Source of the DNA: Thiogranum sp.
Lineage (GTDB): Bacteria > Pseudomonadota > Gammaproteobacteria > DSM-19610
Length of the DNA: 34,326 nucleotides
Assembly: GCA_022340245.1 (NCBI GenBank)
Contig: JAJDOI010000109.1
Coordinates: 1 to 34,326, forward strand
Direction of reading: 5' to 3'
Shown here: one piece after another, positions 23,675-31,882 of the stretch
Layout of the letters: each line of letters opens with the position of its first letter
How positions within the stretch are numbered: the first letter of the stretch is position 1
Notes under the pieces: generated by a model
Seen by the model: the letters and a program-made list of their open reading frames with translations, nothing else
Told to the model about the DNA's origin: nothing
Databases searched by the model: none
Position numbers and translations under genes: made by a program

Positions 23675-24453
23675 TGCCACTGCGCGCGCTGCAGCGGGAT
23701 TTCCAGTCAGCCCTGATGGCCGGATCGACGGGCATCAATGCTCAGCTCGTCAGTACACCGGAAGCCGGCGCCGCCCGGCGCCTGGATATCTATGTCCAGG
23801 CGTATCGCCTGCGCCTGCTGGATGTCCTGGAAGGTGACTACCGCAAGCTGGCGGCATGTGTGGGGGACACGCAGTTTCAGGCGCTCGCCGGTGCCTATAT
23901 CAGCCGTTATCCCTCGCGCCACCCTTCGCTGCGCTGGCTGGGCCAGTACATGGCAGACTTTCTGGCGTCCACACCGCCCTGGTCCGGTCAGCCTTTGCTC
24001 GCCGAAATGGCCGCGTTCGAGTGGGCCCAGGGCGAAGTCTTCGACGCCCCTGACGCCACGCCCCTGGCGCCTGCGGCGATCGCCGCCATCCCCGCCGAGT
24101 CATGGGCCGACCTGCGCCTTCGCGCCCACCCGGCGCTGCGGCGCCTGGATCTGACATGGAATGTAGCCTCGATCTGGCTGGCGCTGGACAACGACACGGA
24201 GCCGCCCGCGCCCCGAGCGGGTGACGTTCCATCAGGCTGGCTGATGTGGCGCCAGGACCTGGATATTCACTGGCGCTCCCTGAGCGTTGACGAAAGCTGG
24301 GCCATAGATGCCTGGTGCAGTGGCGCCCGTTTCGCCGAACTCTGCGAAGGCTTGTGTGAATGGATTGATCCCGGGCAAGTCGCCGCGCACGCCGCAGCGC
24401 TGTTGAAGGGCTGGATCAGTGCCGGCCTGGTCACTGCATTGCTGACTGACTGA
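23674..24453 (+). CDS. bufC: BufC/HvfC-type partner (DUF2063)
   Basis: The 259-residue product has a helical HvfC/BufC N-terminal domain (LRALQRDFQSALMAG, RLDIYVQAYRLRLLDVLEGD, YRKLAACVGDTQFQALAGAY, RWLGQYMADFL) and a C-terminal domain that resembles winged-helix precursor-recognition modules. It is the usual partner that delivers the peptide to the MNIO enzyme. No DoxX-type fourth gene follows; the operon ends before convergent uppP. A short stem (GCAGGC-GAGCT-GCCTGC) lies just after the stop. Confidence 0.88.
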   Translation: MPLRALQRDFQSALMAGSTGINAQLVSTPEAGAARRLDIYVQAYRLRLLDVLEGDYRKLAACVGDTQFQALAGAYISRYPSRHPSLRWLGQYMADFLASTPPWSGQPLLAEMAAFEWAQGEVFDAPDATPLAPAAIAAIPAESWADLRLRAHPALRRLDLTWNVASIWLALDNDTEPPAPRAGDVPSGWLMWRQDLDIHWRSLSVDESWAIDAWCSGARFAELCEGLCEWIDPGQVAAHAAALLKGWISAGLVTALLTD

Positions 24454-24505
24454 TCGGCAGGCGAGCTGCCTGCGCACTTGTGGCGCGGCGTATATAGCGG
24501 GTCAA

Positions 24506-25327
24506 CTAGCCCACGGCCTGGAACAGGGTCTCCCGGAAGTACCACAGCAGCACCAGTCCGAAGACGATGCGGTACCACGCGAACACCGCGAAGCTGTGGT
24601 GGGCGATATAGCGCAGCAGCCCGCGCACGGCGAAGAAGGCGGACACAAAGGCGGTGATGAAGCCCACGGCGAAGGTGCCGAAGTCGTGGGCGTGCAGCAG
24701 ATCCCAGTGCTTGAACAGGTCATAGAAGGTCGCCGCGAACATGGTGGGGATCGCCAGAAAGAAGGAAAACTCGGTGGCCGCCTGGCGCGACAGGCCGAAG
24801 ATCATGCCGCCCATAATGGTGGCGCCGGAGCGCGACGTGCCCGGAATGAGTGCGAAGCACTGGGCGAAGCCCACCTTCAGCGCATCGCGCCAATCCATGT
24901 CGTCGACGGACTCGACCAGCACCCTGCGGCTGCGGGCTTCCACCAGCAGGATGACGACGCCGCCGACGATGAAGGCGATGGCCACGGAGAAGGGATTGAA
25001 CAGGTAGCCCTTGATCACCTTGATGAAGGCCAGTCCTACCACCGCCGAAGGCAGGAAGGCGATGATAAGGTTGGAGACGAAGCGCCGGGCGGCCGGGTCG
25101 GAAGGTAGACGTACCGCCACGCCGGTCAGCCGCACCCGGTATTCCCAGCACACCGCCAGGATTGCCCCCAGCTGGATGACCACCTCGAACACCTTGCCGA
25201 CCTCGTCGTTGAAGTTGAGCAGGTCGCCGACCACGATCAGGTGACCGGTGCTGGAGATAGGCAGGAACTCGGTCAAGCCTTCCACCACACCGAGGATGAA
25301 GGCTTTCAGCAACAGCAGTAGATCCAT
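24506..25327 (-). CDS. uppP: Undecaprenyl-diphosphatase UppP/BacA
   Basis: The 273-residue integral membrane protein has both family signatures: [16 protein letters not shown] (E16, E20, H29) and [10 protein letters not shown]. It removes a phosphate from undecaprenyl pyrophosphate to recycle the lipid carrier for peptidoglycan and other polymers; loss sensitises cells to bacitracin. Length is normal. It is likely a single-gene unit convergent with the bufferin operon. Confidence 0.96.
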   Translation of the reverse strand: MDLLLLLKAFILGVVEGLTEFLPISSTGHLIVVGDLLNFNDEVGKVFEVVIQLGAILAVCWEYRVRLTGVAVRLPSDPAARRFVSNLIIAFLPSAVVGLAFIKVIKGYLFNPFSVAIAFIVGGVVILLVEARSRRVLVESVDDMDWRDALKVGFAQCFALIPGTSRSGATIMGGMIFGLSRQAATEFSFFLAIPTMFAATFYDLFKHWDLLHAHDFGTFAVGFITAFVSAFFAVRGLLRYIAHHSFAVFAWYRIVFGLVLLWYFRETLFQAVG

Positions 25328-25405
25328 GCAATTCGATCCTTTGTTGATTATTGGCGTCAGTGGCCGCCCGGTGGGTTCATCGCCCCGACGGCTGCCGGAA
25401 TTGTC

Positions 25406-25522
25406 TCACAGCCCGCCGGCGTACGCGCGGATCAACTGGGGGAAATCAGGCCCTTCGGCCTCGAGGTGGCGCTTGCCGATGTCGCTGAGTTGCGTCCGCG
25501 CGGTCAGCGTGCCGGGGTGCAT
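25406..25522 (-). CDS. Possible small soluble protein (38 residues)
   Basis: The ATG at 25,522 has GGAG five bases upstream. The peptide begins MHPGTLTARTQLSDIGKRHL and continues EAEGPDFPQLIRAYAGGL. It reads like real protein, either a tiny gene or the leftover C-terminus of a larger one. It is in the gap of about 330 bases between the ferritin-like gene and uppP, which otherwise contains only the terminator. Confidence 0.35.
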   Translation of the reverse strand: MHPGTLTARTQLSDIGKRHLEAEGPDFPQLIRAYAGGL

Positions 25523-25572
25523 GCGGCTCCGGGACCTGGCGTTTAGCGGGAAAGGATGGTTAGGCTGAAGTT

Positions 25573-25602
25573 GACCGGGCCAGCGATGGTGTTGGCCCGG
25601 TC
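25573..25602. terminator. Factor-independent terminator after the diiron operon
   Basis: GACCGGGCCA, ten bases, TGGCCCGGTC: a perfect 10-bp stem with GC-rich base. TCTTT follows on the plus strand. On the minus strand it lies about 50 bases after the ferritin-like stop, so it most likely ends that operon, with a weaker U-run in that direction. Confidence 0.7.
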
Positions 25603-25654
25603 TTTCGGGTCGCAGTACCACCGGCGGTTGCCGCGGTGGACGCTGTCGGGGGTA

Positions 25655-26305
25655 TCAGGCCGCGACCTGATTCAGGACTTGGTCGCGTCGTTGCAGCACC
25701 GCATCACACAAGGCGAGGTAGTCTGCGCCCACGTTCTCGAACAGGTGCGCGACATCCAGCCCCAGACCGTGGAATGCATCGGTAAGGCGATCGATGCGTG
25801 CCGGGATTGCGGCGAGAAAAGCTGCACGTTGTGCAACCGGGAGTGCAGCCAGTTCCTGTCTTAACCGGTTTACACCGAATGCGATGTGGTCCTGCTCGTC
25901 GCTCAGCGGTACATGCAGTGACTCGCGGGTGCCGGGATCGGCGAGCGGTACGATGTTTTCCACCGCTTCGCTGCCCAGCGCCTCAACGCAAAGATACATG
26001 TCGGCCAGGAATTCCAGCCACGGCAGTCCGCGAAAATGCTGCCGGATCATTTCCTCCTGGTCCGGACTGATCACGGGCGTTGTGTCGGTGCCGAACTGCG
26101 CCATCCAGCGGCGCTGGATCGCAACATGGCGGCTCTCATCGCCGACCTGCTTGGCGAGCGACAGCCTGGCGTCTTCGTCCGGCGCGCTGGCGATACGCTC
26201 GGCGCAGATTTCCATGATCAGGCGGTCCACTTGTGTGTACAACACCAGTAACTGCCCCATGGACTCACGATAGGTTTCGGTGGGGACAAACGATAGTGTT
26301 TTCAT
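25655..26305 (-). CDS. Diiron ferritin-like oxidase/oxygenase
   Basis: The 216-residue product starts at the ATG that overlaps the radical SAM stop in ATGA, with AAGGAAA upstream; 61 extra upstream residues are rejected. The four-helix diiron ligand set is complete: E32, E57-x-x-H60 (GDESRHVAIQ), E108 and E137-x-x-H140 (SDEQDHIAFG). Such proteins activate O2 to oxidise or hydroxylate a substrate. The close coupling with a B12-type radical SAM gene suggests both act on the same substrate. No closer family is recognised. Confidence 0.8.
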   Translation of the reverse strand: MKTLSFVPTETYRESMGQLLVLYTQVDRLIMEICAERIASAPDEDARLSLAKQVGDESRHVAIQRRWMAQFGTDTTPVISPDQEEMIRQHFRGLPWLEFLADMYLCVEALGSEAVENIVPLADPGTRESLHVPLSDEQDHIAFGVNRLRQELAALPVAQRAAFLAAIPARIDRLTDAFHGLGLDVAHLFENVGADYLALCDAVLQRRDQVLNQVAA

Positions 26306-27771
26306 ACGACTTTCCTTTTTGGGTGAGGGACGCCCCAGCTCGTATTGGGGCGTCGAAACCGGGTACGGTTGATGACATGCATCCATCGGTTCTGCAGCAG
26401 TCGCCAAAGCGGTCCGGAGATACCGAGGCGACGTAACAGACGCTGGCTGCCGGGCAGAATGGGTGCGGCGAGACCGGGCAGTACCCAATTGCCCGCTGCA
26501 TAGGCCTGCCGCTGCAGATAGCCCGGCAGAAAATCGGCGACGTCGGGTTCCACGTAGAACGCCGGCAGCAGCCCGACGGCGCTTTCCGCAATTCGGCCCT
26601 GCTCGATCAGGCTGTTGGTCAAAGGTGTTCCCGGGTACAGGCGCACCCCGGTCATGGCGACCACTGCAGTCGGGTTCATGCGCCGCAGCGCGGTGCAGGT
26701 CGCGCGGATGCTGGCCCTTGTTTCACCCGGGGCACCGAAGATCAGCGTCTGGCAGACGCGCAAGCCGGCTTCCAGGCAGTAGCGGTTCGCTCGTTCGGCG
26801 GTTTGCGCGTCGAAAGACTTGCCCAGCCGGGCCAGCTGTTCGTCATCGACGGCGTCGGTGCCAAGCTCGATGCCGTCGCAACCGGCCGCTGCCATGAGTT
26901 GTGCCTGGTGGCGGTCGAGTTTGACCGGAGTGGCGTAACAGCTCCAGCGCACTTTCACGCCGCGGCGCAGGATCTCTTCACAGATGGATTCCACATGCCC
27001 GCGCGGGAAATTGAGAATCGAGTCAACAAAGAAAATCGGGTGAGGGCGATAGTCCTGCATCAAGGCCTCGATCTCATCGACGACATCGGTGGCGTCGCGG
27101 GTGCGGAAGCGGTTCCCTTCGAGCAGCGGGTAGGTGCAATAGCTGCACTTGAACACACAGCCACGCTTGGTCTGGACGTTGCCCGCGCCACCCCGACGGA
27201 TGTAGCGGTGGTAATCGAGCAGGTCCCGGGCAGGCCACAGCCCGTCATGCCAGCCGCGCCGGCGTATGTGCGGTGCCGGCAGGCCACCGGACCCAGCGAC
27301 GGGACCATCGCGCCCGTAAAGACCCGCGACCCCGTCAGGCTCACGGCCATTTTGCAGTGCTGCCAGCAGCCCGGGGAAGGCGACTTCTGCCTCGCCCGCG
27401 ATACCCCAGTCGCCGTCAAGAGCCTGCATGTAGGCTTGCGGCATAATAGAAAAACCGGAGCCGCCGAGCACTACGGGTGCCGTCGTGGCGGCGCGGAGGG
27501 CGCCCACCACGGCGCGGTGTTGATCGAGATAGTCGACCGTGAGGGGATACGCGGCGTTGTCGACGTTGCGCAGGGACAGACCGACGATATCGGGTTGGAA
27601 ATACCTGACCCGGCAGGTCAGGGTCCGCAAGGGCGCACGGCCGAAACAGAGATCCGCCACGGCTACCTCGTGACCGGCCTGCCGCGCAGCTGCGGCCACA
27701 TAGGCCAGGCCCAGCGGAAAAATCGGGTCTGGTATCCGCTCGCGGTTCGCCGATACCAGCAGGACGCGCAT
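26302..27771 (-). CDS. B12-binding-domain radical SAM enzyme
   Basis: The 489-residue product has an N-terminal cobalamin-binding-type Rossmann domain (MRVLLVSANRE, PLGLAYVAAAARQAGHEV, PDIVGLSLRNVDN, VLGGSGFSIMP, GIAGEAEVAFPGLL). The radical SAM core has Cys205, 209 and 212 in CVFKCSYC, then FFVDSILNFPRGHV and GIELGTDAVDDE. The C-terminal portion is helical and basic. Family members do methylations, ring closures or other radical chemistry. The canonical DxHxxG cobalamin ligand motif is not evident. It lies 3 bases after the cupredoxin gene. Confidence 0.87.
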   Translation of the reverse strand: MRVLLVSANRERIPDPIFPLGLAYVAAAARQAGHEVAVADLCFGRAPLRTLTCRVRYFQPDIVGLSLRNVDNAAYPLTVDYLDQHRAVVGALRAATTAPVVLGGSGFSIMPQAYMQALDGDWGIAGEAEVAFPGLLAALQNGREPDGVAGLYGRDGPVAGSGGLPAPHIRRRGWHDGLWPARDLLDYHRYIRRGGAGNVQTKRGCVFKCSYCTYPLLEGNRFRTRDATDVVDEIEALMQDYRPHPIFFVDSILNFPRGHVESICEEILRRGVKVRWSCYATPVKLDRHQAQLMAAAGCDGIELGTDAVDDEQLARLGKSFDAQTAERANRYCLEAGLRVCQTLIFGAPGETRASIRATCTALRRMNPTAVVAMTGVRLYPGTPLTNSLIEQGRIAESAVGLLPAFYVEPDVADFLPGYLQRQAYAAGNWVLPGLAAPILPGSQRLLRRLGISGPLWRLLQNRWMHVINRTRFRRPNTSWGVPHPKRKVV

Positions 27772-27774
27772 GGT

Positions 27775-28197
27775 CTACTCCGAACCGGCCGGCGCCACGA
27801 CCAGGGTGCCTTCCATGCCACGGTCCCGATGACTCTTCATGAAGATCAACTTCTTGTTACAGTAAAACTTGTAGCTACCGGGCGCCCGCGGTGTGATGTC
27901 CACGACCTCGGTCTTGCCGGCGCTGACCTCGGTATCCACGTTCAGTCCGGCGGCCTCGGCTTTCAGGGTGAAATTATGTGGCGTCAGGCTGTCGGTATTG
28001 GTGAGTTCCAGCTGAACGGTTTCCCCGGTCTGTACCCTGATCGTGTCCGGCTTGAACCGGTAATCCCCCATTTTCACGGGGATAATGCGCGTTGCGGGCG
28101 TCGCCGGCAGTCCCGGGGCAAACAGAACAAACCCGGCGAACAAAATGCCTGTCAGTGCGAGAACCAGCGGAGATTGCCGTGCGATGAGTCGGTTCAT
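27775..28197 (-). CDS. Exported cupredoxin (type I copper protein)
   Basis: The 140-residue product has an N-terminal membrane/signal segment (LVLALTGILFAGFVLF) and a cupredoxin barrel. Copper ligands are H74 (TPHNF), C113 (FYCNKK), H123 (KSHRDRGM) and M128. Such proteins carry single electrons in the periplasm. First gene of the unit with the radical SAM and diiron genes, it may supply or accept electrons for their substrate, or link the pathway to copper handled by the nearby bufferin operon; both are inference. Confidence 0.85.
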   Translation of the reverse strand: MNRLIARQSPLVLALTGILFAGFVLFAPGLPATPATRIIPVKMGDYRFKPDTIRVQTGETVQLELTNTDSLTPHNFTLKAEAAGLNVDTEVSAGKTEVVDITPRAPGSYKFYCNKKLIFMKSHRDRGMEGTLVVAPAGSE

Positions 28198-28332
28198 GTT
28201 GGCGTCCCTGTGGTTTGCCCGTTAAGCATGGCACAGGATGGTCTACCTTCAAGGACGGACCGCATAATTGACGCCCGGCGTTCATTCAGAGGCAACGCAT
28301 TTATGCCAGCACTTGCCAGTAAGGGCTCCGCC

Positions 28333-29331
28333 ATGTGTGAAACCCGCCTGGTGCGACTGCTCCTCTGGAGTGCCTGCTGGCTGGTGTCCAGCGGTGTTGC
28401 CGCGCCCCTGGCAAGCGCCGCGGCGGGGGAGTGGACACGCGTGCGCCAGGTCGACGGTGTCGAGATCTATCGGCAACCGGTTGAAGGCTCGGACATTCCC
28501 GCAGTGCGTGGCCGGACGCATTTCAGTGCACCGGTCAGCGATGTGTTTCGCGTGATCTCGGACTATGACCATTTCGCCGGGTTCATTCCGTCGGTCAGTG
28601 AAAGTCGTGTCGTCGAGCGGGATAACCGGGCAACCTGGGTCTACCAGCGACTGGGGTTTCCCTTGCCGGTCACCGACCGGCACTACATTATCAAGGTGGT
28701 CGATGATCTGCATGTCCCGGGGGCGGGGGTCATCGATGTCGGCTGGCAACTCGACAAGGCTCGTTCGGCGTCGCTGTCATCAACAGACGCCCTGCTGCCC
28801 GCCGCCTTCAGCGGGTCGTGGCATCTCGAGGCGCTTGCTGACCATGCGGGCTGTGACGCGGTGTACACCATTCACGTGGACCCCGGGGGTGCGCTGCCAG
28901 ACTGGCTGTTTGTGCGCGTGACCGAACGTTATATGATCGGGATTATCAATGCTGTGCGCAAACGGATTGAAGTCGGGCGCAGTCGGTTTCCGACAAGGTC
29001 GGCCATTCCGATCAGGACATGTTCTGGTCGGCCGATGGCCGCGCCATCCCGGTGGAATGGTGGTCACACCCGATTCGGGCCGACGGCGAGGCCGAGGGTT
29101 CCGTGGTGGCGTTCATCGACATCAGCAAACGCAAGTGCGCCGAACGCGAAATCCGTAACTACCGTGACAACCTGGAGAAGCTGGTGGCCGAGCGCACCGA
29201 GGCGCTGGAGTCTTTCAGCTATTCCGTGTCGCACGATCTGCGCTCGCCGCTGCGCAGCATCAACGGTTTCAGCCAGTTGCTGCTGGAGGATCAGGATGAA
29301 TCCCTCAATGAGGAGGGCCGGGAATATCTGA
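28333..29331 (+). CDS. SRPBCC/START-like exported protein with out-of-frame C-terminal extension
   Basis: The start at 28,333 follows AAGGG at good spacing; an ATG at 28,303 would add ten residues. A signal peptide (LLLWSACWLVSSGVAAPLAS) is followed by a START-like lipid-binding domain: EWTRVRQVDGVEIYRQPV, FRVISDYDHFAGFIPSVSES, FPLPVTDRHYIIKVV, FSGSWHLEAL, DPGGALPDWLFV and the closing helix NAVRKRIE, ending near 28,970. The reading frame then runs on to 29,331 through sequence that codes for a histidine kinase in another frame, giving an Arg/Ser/Trp-rich nonsense tail. The domain itself looks nearly complete. Confidence 0.7.
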   Translation: MCETRLVRLLLWSACWLVSSGVAAPLASAAAGEWTRVRQVDGVEIYRQPVEGSDIPAVRGRTHFSAPVSDVFRVISDYDHFAGFIPSVSESRVVERDNRATWVYQRLGFPLPVTDRHYIIKVVDDLHVPGAGVIDVGWQLDKARSASLSSTDALLPAAFSGSWHLEALADHAGCDAVYTIHVDPGGALPDWLFVRVTERYMIGIINAVRKRIEVGRSRFPTRSAIPIRTCSGRPMAAPSRWNGGHTRFGPTARPRVPWWRSSTSANASAPNAKSVTTVTTWRSWWPSAPRRWSLSAIPCRTICARRCAASTVSASCCWRIRMNPSMRRAGNI

Positions 29332-29866
29332 CGCGCATCATGGCCGCTTCGCGGCGCATGGGCCAGCTTATCGATGATCTGTTGCACTTGTCCCGGCTGT
29401 CGCGCCACGGCATGAAAATTGAAGAGGTGGATCTCTCGCAACTGGCGATGGAGGTGGTCGAATCGCTGAAACAGCAAGCGCCGGAGCGGACAGTCGATGT
29501 TATCGTCAGGCCCGCCATGTCGGTGACCGGTGACTGCTGCGCATCATGCTGGAGAATCTGCTGGGCAATGCCTGGAAATACACCAGTAAAAGGGACGGTG
29601 CATGCATCGAGTTCGGCCGCAAGGTGATCGACGGCCAGATAGGCTACTACGTCAGTGACAACGGTGTCGGCTTCGATACGCAATACGCGGACAAGTTGTT
29701 CGGCGCGTTTCAGCGGTTGCACGGGGACGAGTTCGAAGGCACCGGTATCGGCCTGGTGATCGTCCAGCGCATCGTCAAGCGCCACGGTGGCAGTATCCGG
29801 GCCGAGGGTGCGACGTTCTATTTTACCCTGGGTGCTGCCGGCGCGGCGGCGGTCAGAGGGCGCTGA
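28971..29866 (+). pseudogene. Truncated and frameshifted PAS histidine kinase
   Basis: From 28,971 a frame opens with no start codon: the end of a PAS domain (SDQDMFWSADGRAIPVEWW, GSVVAFIDISKRK), a coiled linker and HisKA with SYSVSHDLRSPLRSINGFSQ. After PAMSVTGD (about 29,534) the frame shifts by one base, and the kinase continues as [25 protein letters not shown] and [18 protein letters not shown] to 29,866. The sensor and start were lost where it abuts the START-like gene. The frameshift could be a sequencing error; the missing 5' end is not. Confidence 0.75.
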
Positions 29867-29906
29867 ACCGGGCGCGGGTGTCCCACCCGCCCGCGCACCG
29901 CGTCTA

Positions 29907-30167
29907 TCAACGTCTGGTCGTCAGATCGGTACCGACGACAGTTGCCGTGTCCGGGTGTTGCTCGTCGGGTTGCCGGCGAGCGCTGCGCGCTGCCGGGCAG
30001 TCGACGTCCCGGAAGGCCAGTTGTACCAGCTGCTTCAGATTTTGCAGTTCGTCGAGGCGGGCGGCGAGCTGTGCCGACGTTGCGGTTTCCTCAAGTACGC
30101 AAGCGCGCTCTTCGCCGGCCAGTTGGCCGTCGACAAAGGCGTGCAGTTCGGTGTCTGTGATCTTCAT
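29907..30167 (-). CDS. Anti-sigma-factor-like small protein
   Basis: The 86-residue product starts at the ATG with AAAGGG eight bases upstream; an ATG two codons earlier is too close. The opening DTELHAFVDGQLAGEERACV is typical of the N-terminal domain of anti-sigma factors (ELHAYVDGxL). However, the HxxxCxxC zinc site and the membrane helix are absent, and no sigma-factor gene is next to it. It may be a stand-alone sigma-binding domain or a decayed anti-sigma gene. Confidence 0.6.
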   Translation of the reverse strand: MKITDTELHAFVDGQLAGEERACVLEETATSAQLAARLDELQNLKQLVQLAFRDVDCPAARSARRQPDEQHPDTATVVGTDLTTRR

Positions 30168-30243
30168 ACTCATTTCCCTTTGACTGGTCCACCGGCTTCA
30201 GGGTTCCCGCAATAAACAGATAACTTGACGCCGTTAGCCCGGG

Positions 30244-30414
30244 CTACTCCAGCCCCAGCCGCTTGCGGCGCTCGCGGTTGTGCGTATTCCAGTCGATGGC
30301 GTCCTGAACGCTGCGGCCCAGGTCCTTGAGTGGACGTGTGGTGGTCGCCATCGCAGTCTGAGCCGGGGGGGCAGTGCGGCGCAACAAGGTCCGTTTAATG
30401 AATGAAAAGCGCAT
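30244..30414 (-). CDS. Small basic protein of unknown function
   Basis: The 56-residue product starts from the ATG at 30,414 (purine-rich GGCGAGAG upstream); a longer frame to 30,477 is less likely. The N-terminus is basic (MRFSFIKRTLLRR) and the C-terminus is helical (LGRSVQDAIDWNTHNRERRK). It precedes the anti-sigma-like gene by 77 bases and probably shares its transcript. An AT-rich stretch with a short dyad (AAGATATTGATCTT, 30,492-30,505) lies upstream and may hold the promoter. Confidence 0.5.
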   Translation of the reverse strand: MRFSFIKRTLLRRTAPPAQTAMATTTRPLKDLGRSVQDAIDWNTHNRERRKRLGLE

Positions 30415-30650
30415 CTCTCGCCTGCTCCCGGCAGATCTGTCTACTGTCAGTAAGGCAGGAATCAGGCCAGGTCTCATGCAGTTGCTGTAAGATATTGATC
30501 TTAAAAATTATCGTTGTTTTCGCTCGTGCTTGCGTGGGGCGCGGGTTGTCACCAAATGGAAACAGACAGACTTTTGCTGCACCAGATCGGGGAGCGGGCC
30601 GCGCAACGCGCGGTGGCCCGGTGCGTACCGGGACACCGCTGTTGTGGTGG

Positions 30651-31061
30651 TTATTCTCCCGGCTGCGCGCCCAGGATGCTCCCGGCCACCGGCGGCGAGA
30701 AGACGGTTTTGCGGACAAAACTGAGGGTCAGCGGCTGGTCCCGGTTCCAGGGCATCAGTGCCAGGATACGCGCCAGCGGGCAGTAAGCGACGGTGACGAC
30801 TGCCGTGGTCCCCGCGAGCTGTATCCAGTGGATGAAGACCAGCGGCTGGAACAGCCCCGCCACCAGCAGTAGCAGGTAACCGGCCCTGACCTGGACCGGG
30901 AAGGCCGTCACCCGCCTTTCCCGCGCGAGGTAGTGCACCACCTGAACCAGCGTCAGGCCGATAACCGGCAGCATGCCCCACCGCGAGCCCGCCAGGCCGG
31001 CAATCAACAGCAGGTCGGTGGCCAGCCAGTACCACCAGTCCAGGTCTCTGCGGGGAATCAT
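30651..31061 (-). CDS. Small four-helix membrane protein
   Basis: The 136-residue product starts in an ATGA overlap with the methyltransferase stop. Hydrophobic segments lie at about residues 10-25, 29-43, 59-76 and 79-92, then AYCPLARILALMPWNR. The motif CPLARxxALMPWN near the end is reminiscent of small DUF2892-like membrane proteins. Function unknown; its coupling to the methyltransferase and N-oxygenase genes suggests a transport or membrane-anchoring role in the same pathway. Confidence 0.7.
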   Translation of the reverse strand: MIPRRDLDWWYWLATDLLLIAGLAGSRWGMLPVIGLTLVQVVHYLARERRVTAFPVQVRAGYLLLLVAGLFQPLVFIHWIQLAGTTAVVTVAYCPLARILALMPWNRDQPLTLSFVRKTVFSPPVAGSILGAQPGE

Positions 31062-31855
31062 GAGACACCTGCCTTGCGCGCGAAAAAGTTCACCGACTGA
31101 ATGAACAGATCTTTGGCGACCTTGGTTTCAGCCGTGGTGTCGTAGAAGCAGTTGAAGCGCTGCACCACGCGTGTGTCGATGAATCCGGTCGCGGTTGCCA
31201 GCGTCTGCAGTTCCGACTCGACAAGGGCCCCGGCCACACAGGCCGCCCAAAGGTCGGGGTTGCTACGCGCCTCGGGCGTCAGTTCGCGTTGTATCACGAC
31301 ATCCGCCAGGTACAGTCGACCGCCGGGCTTGAGTACGCGAAACACCTCGCCCAGCACCCGGTGTTTGTCTGGGGACAGATTCAGCACGCCATTGGAGATC
31401 ACCAGGTCGACGCTCGCGTCTGCAAGCGGCAGGTCCTCGTAGAAGCCCTGGTGGACTTCCACGATATCTTCGAGGTCGGCCTGTTTGGCCGCCGCCAGCG
31501 CGCATTCGACCATTGCCGGGGTCATGTCGACGCCGATTGCCCGGCCGCTTGGTCCGACCCGTCCAGCGGCGATCAACAGGTCGGTGCCGGCGCCGCAGGC
31601 GTGGTCCAGTACAGTCATGCCCGGCGTCACCGGTCCGATGGCCAGCGGATTGCCGACACCGGCGAAACGCTCGCTGCTGAGTGTGGGCACGCATGCGAGT
31701 TCGTCGCGGTCATAGCCGAGGAAATCGCACGCATACTCCGGGCCTCGGTGGAAGTGATAGGGGCCGACGGGATCGCGGGCGACCTGCTCATAGGTCGCGC
31801 GTACCTGGTCGCGCAGGTAGCCCACGTCGAAATTCAAAGGGCAGCTTGTAGCCAT
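31058..31855 (-). CDS. ArsM-like SAM-dependent methyltransferase
   Basis: The 265-residue product has a Rossmann SAM-binding core (VLDHACGAGTDLL, GVDMTPAMVE, DLPLADASVDLVISNG) and an ArsM/AS3MT-like second half (NLSPDKHRVLGEVFRVLKPG, GRLYLADVV, LWAACVAGALVESEL). Arsenite methyltransferases have an arsenic-binding Cys in SNCVINL and another in the LWxECxGGAL motif. Here the first is replaced by Gly156 (SNGVLNL), while Cys206 is kept. Arsenite as substrate is therefore doubtful. It lies 27 bases after the AurF-like gene and overlaps the membrane-protein gene. Confidence 0.85.
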   Translation of the reverse strand: MATSCPLNFDVGYLRDQVRATYEQVARDPVGPYHFHRGPEYACDFLGYDRDELACVPTLSSERFAGVGNPLAIGPVTPGMTVLDHACGAGTDLLIAAGRVGPSGRAIGVDMTPAMVECALAAAKQADLEDIVEVHQGFYEDLPLADASVDLVISNGVLNLSPDKHRVLGEVFRVLKPGGRLYLADVVIQRELTPEARSNPDLWAACVAGALVESELQTLATATGFIDTRVVQRFNCFYDTTAETKVAKDLFIQSVNFFARKAGVS

Positions 31856-31882
31856 GATAGTTCTCCTGTGTGTAAACGCGGA

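Noticed and set aside
26803-29331. A single 842-residue plus-strand protein
   Set aside because: The left 1.5 kb is the complement of the radical SAM and cupredoxin genes. Only the part from 28,333 has a ribosome site and a recognisable domain.
31058-31855. Naming the gene arsM
   Set aside because: One arsenic-binding cysteine is replaced by Gly and no arsenic resistance genes surround it.
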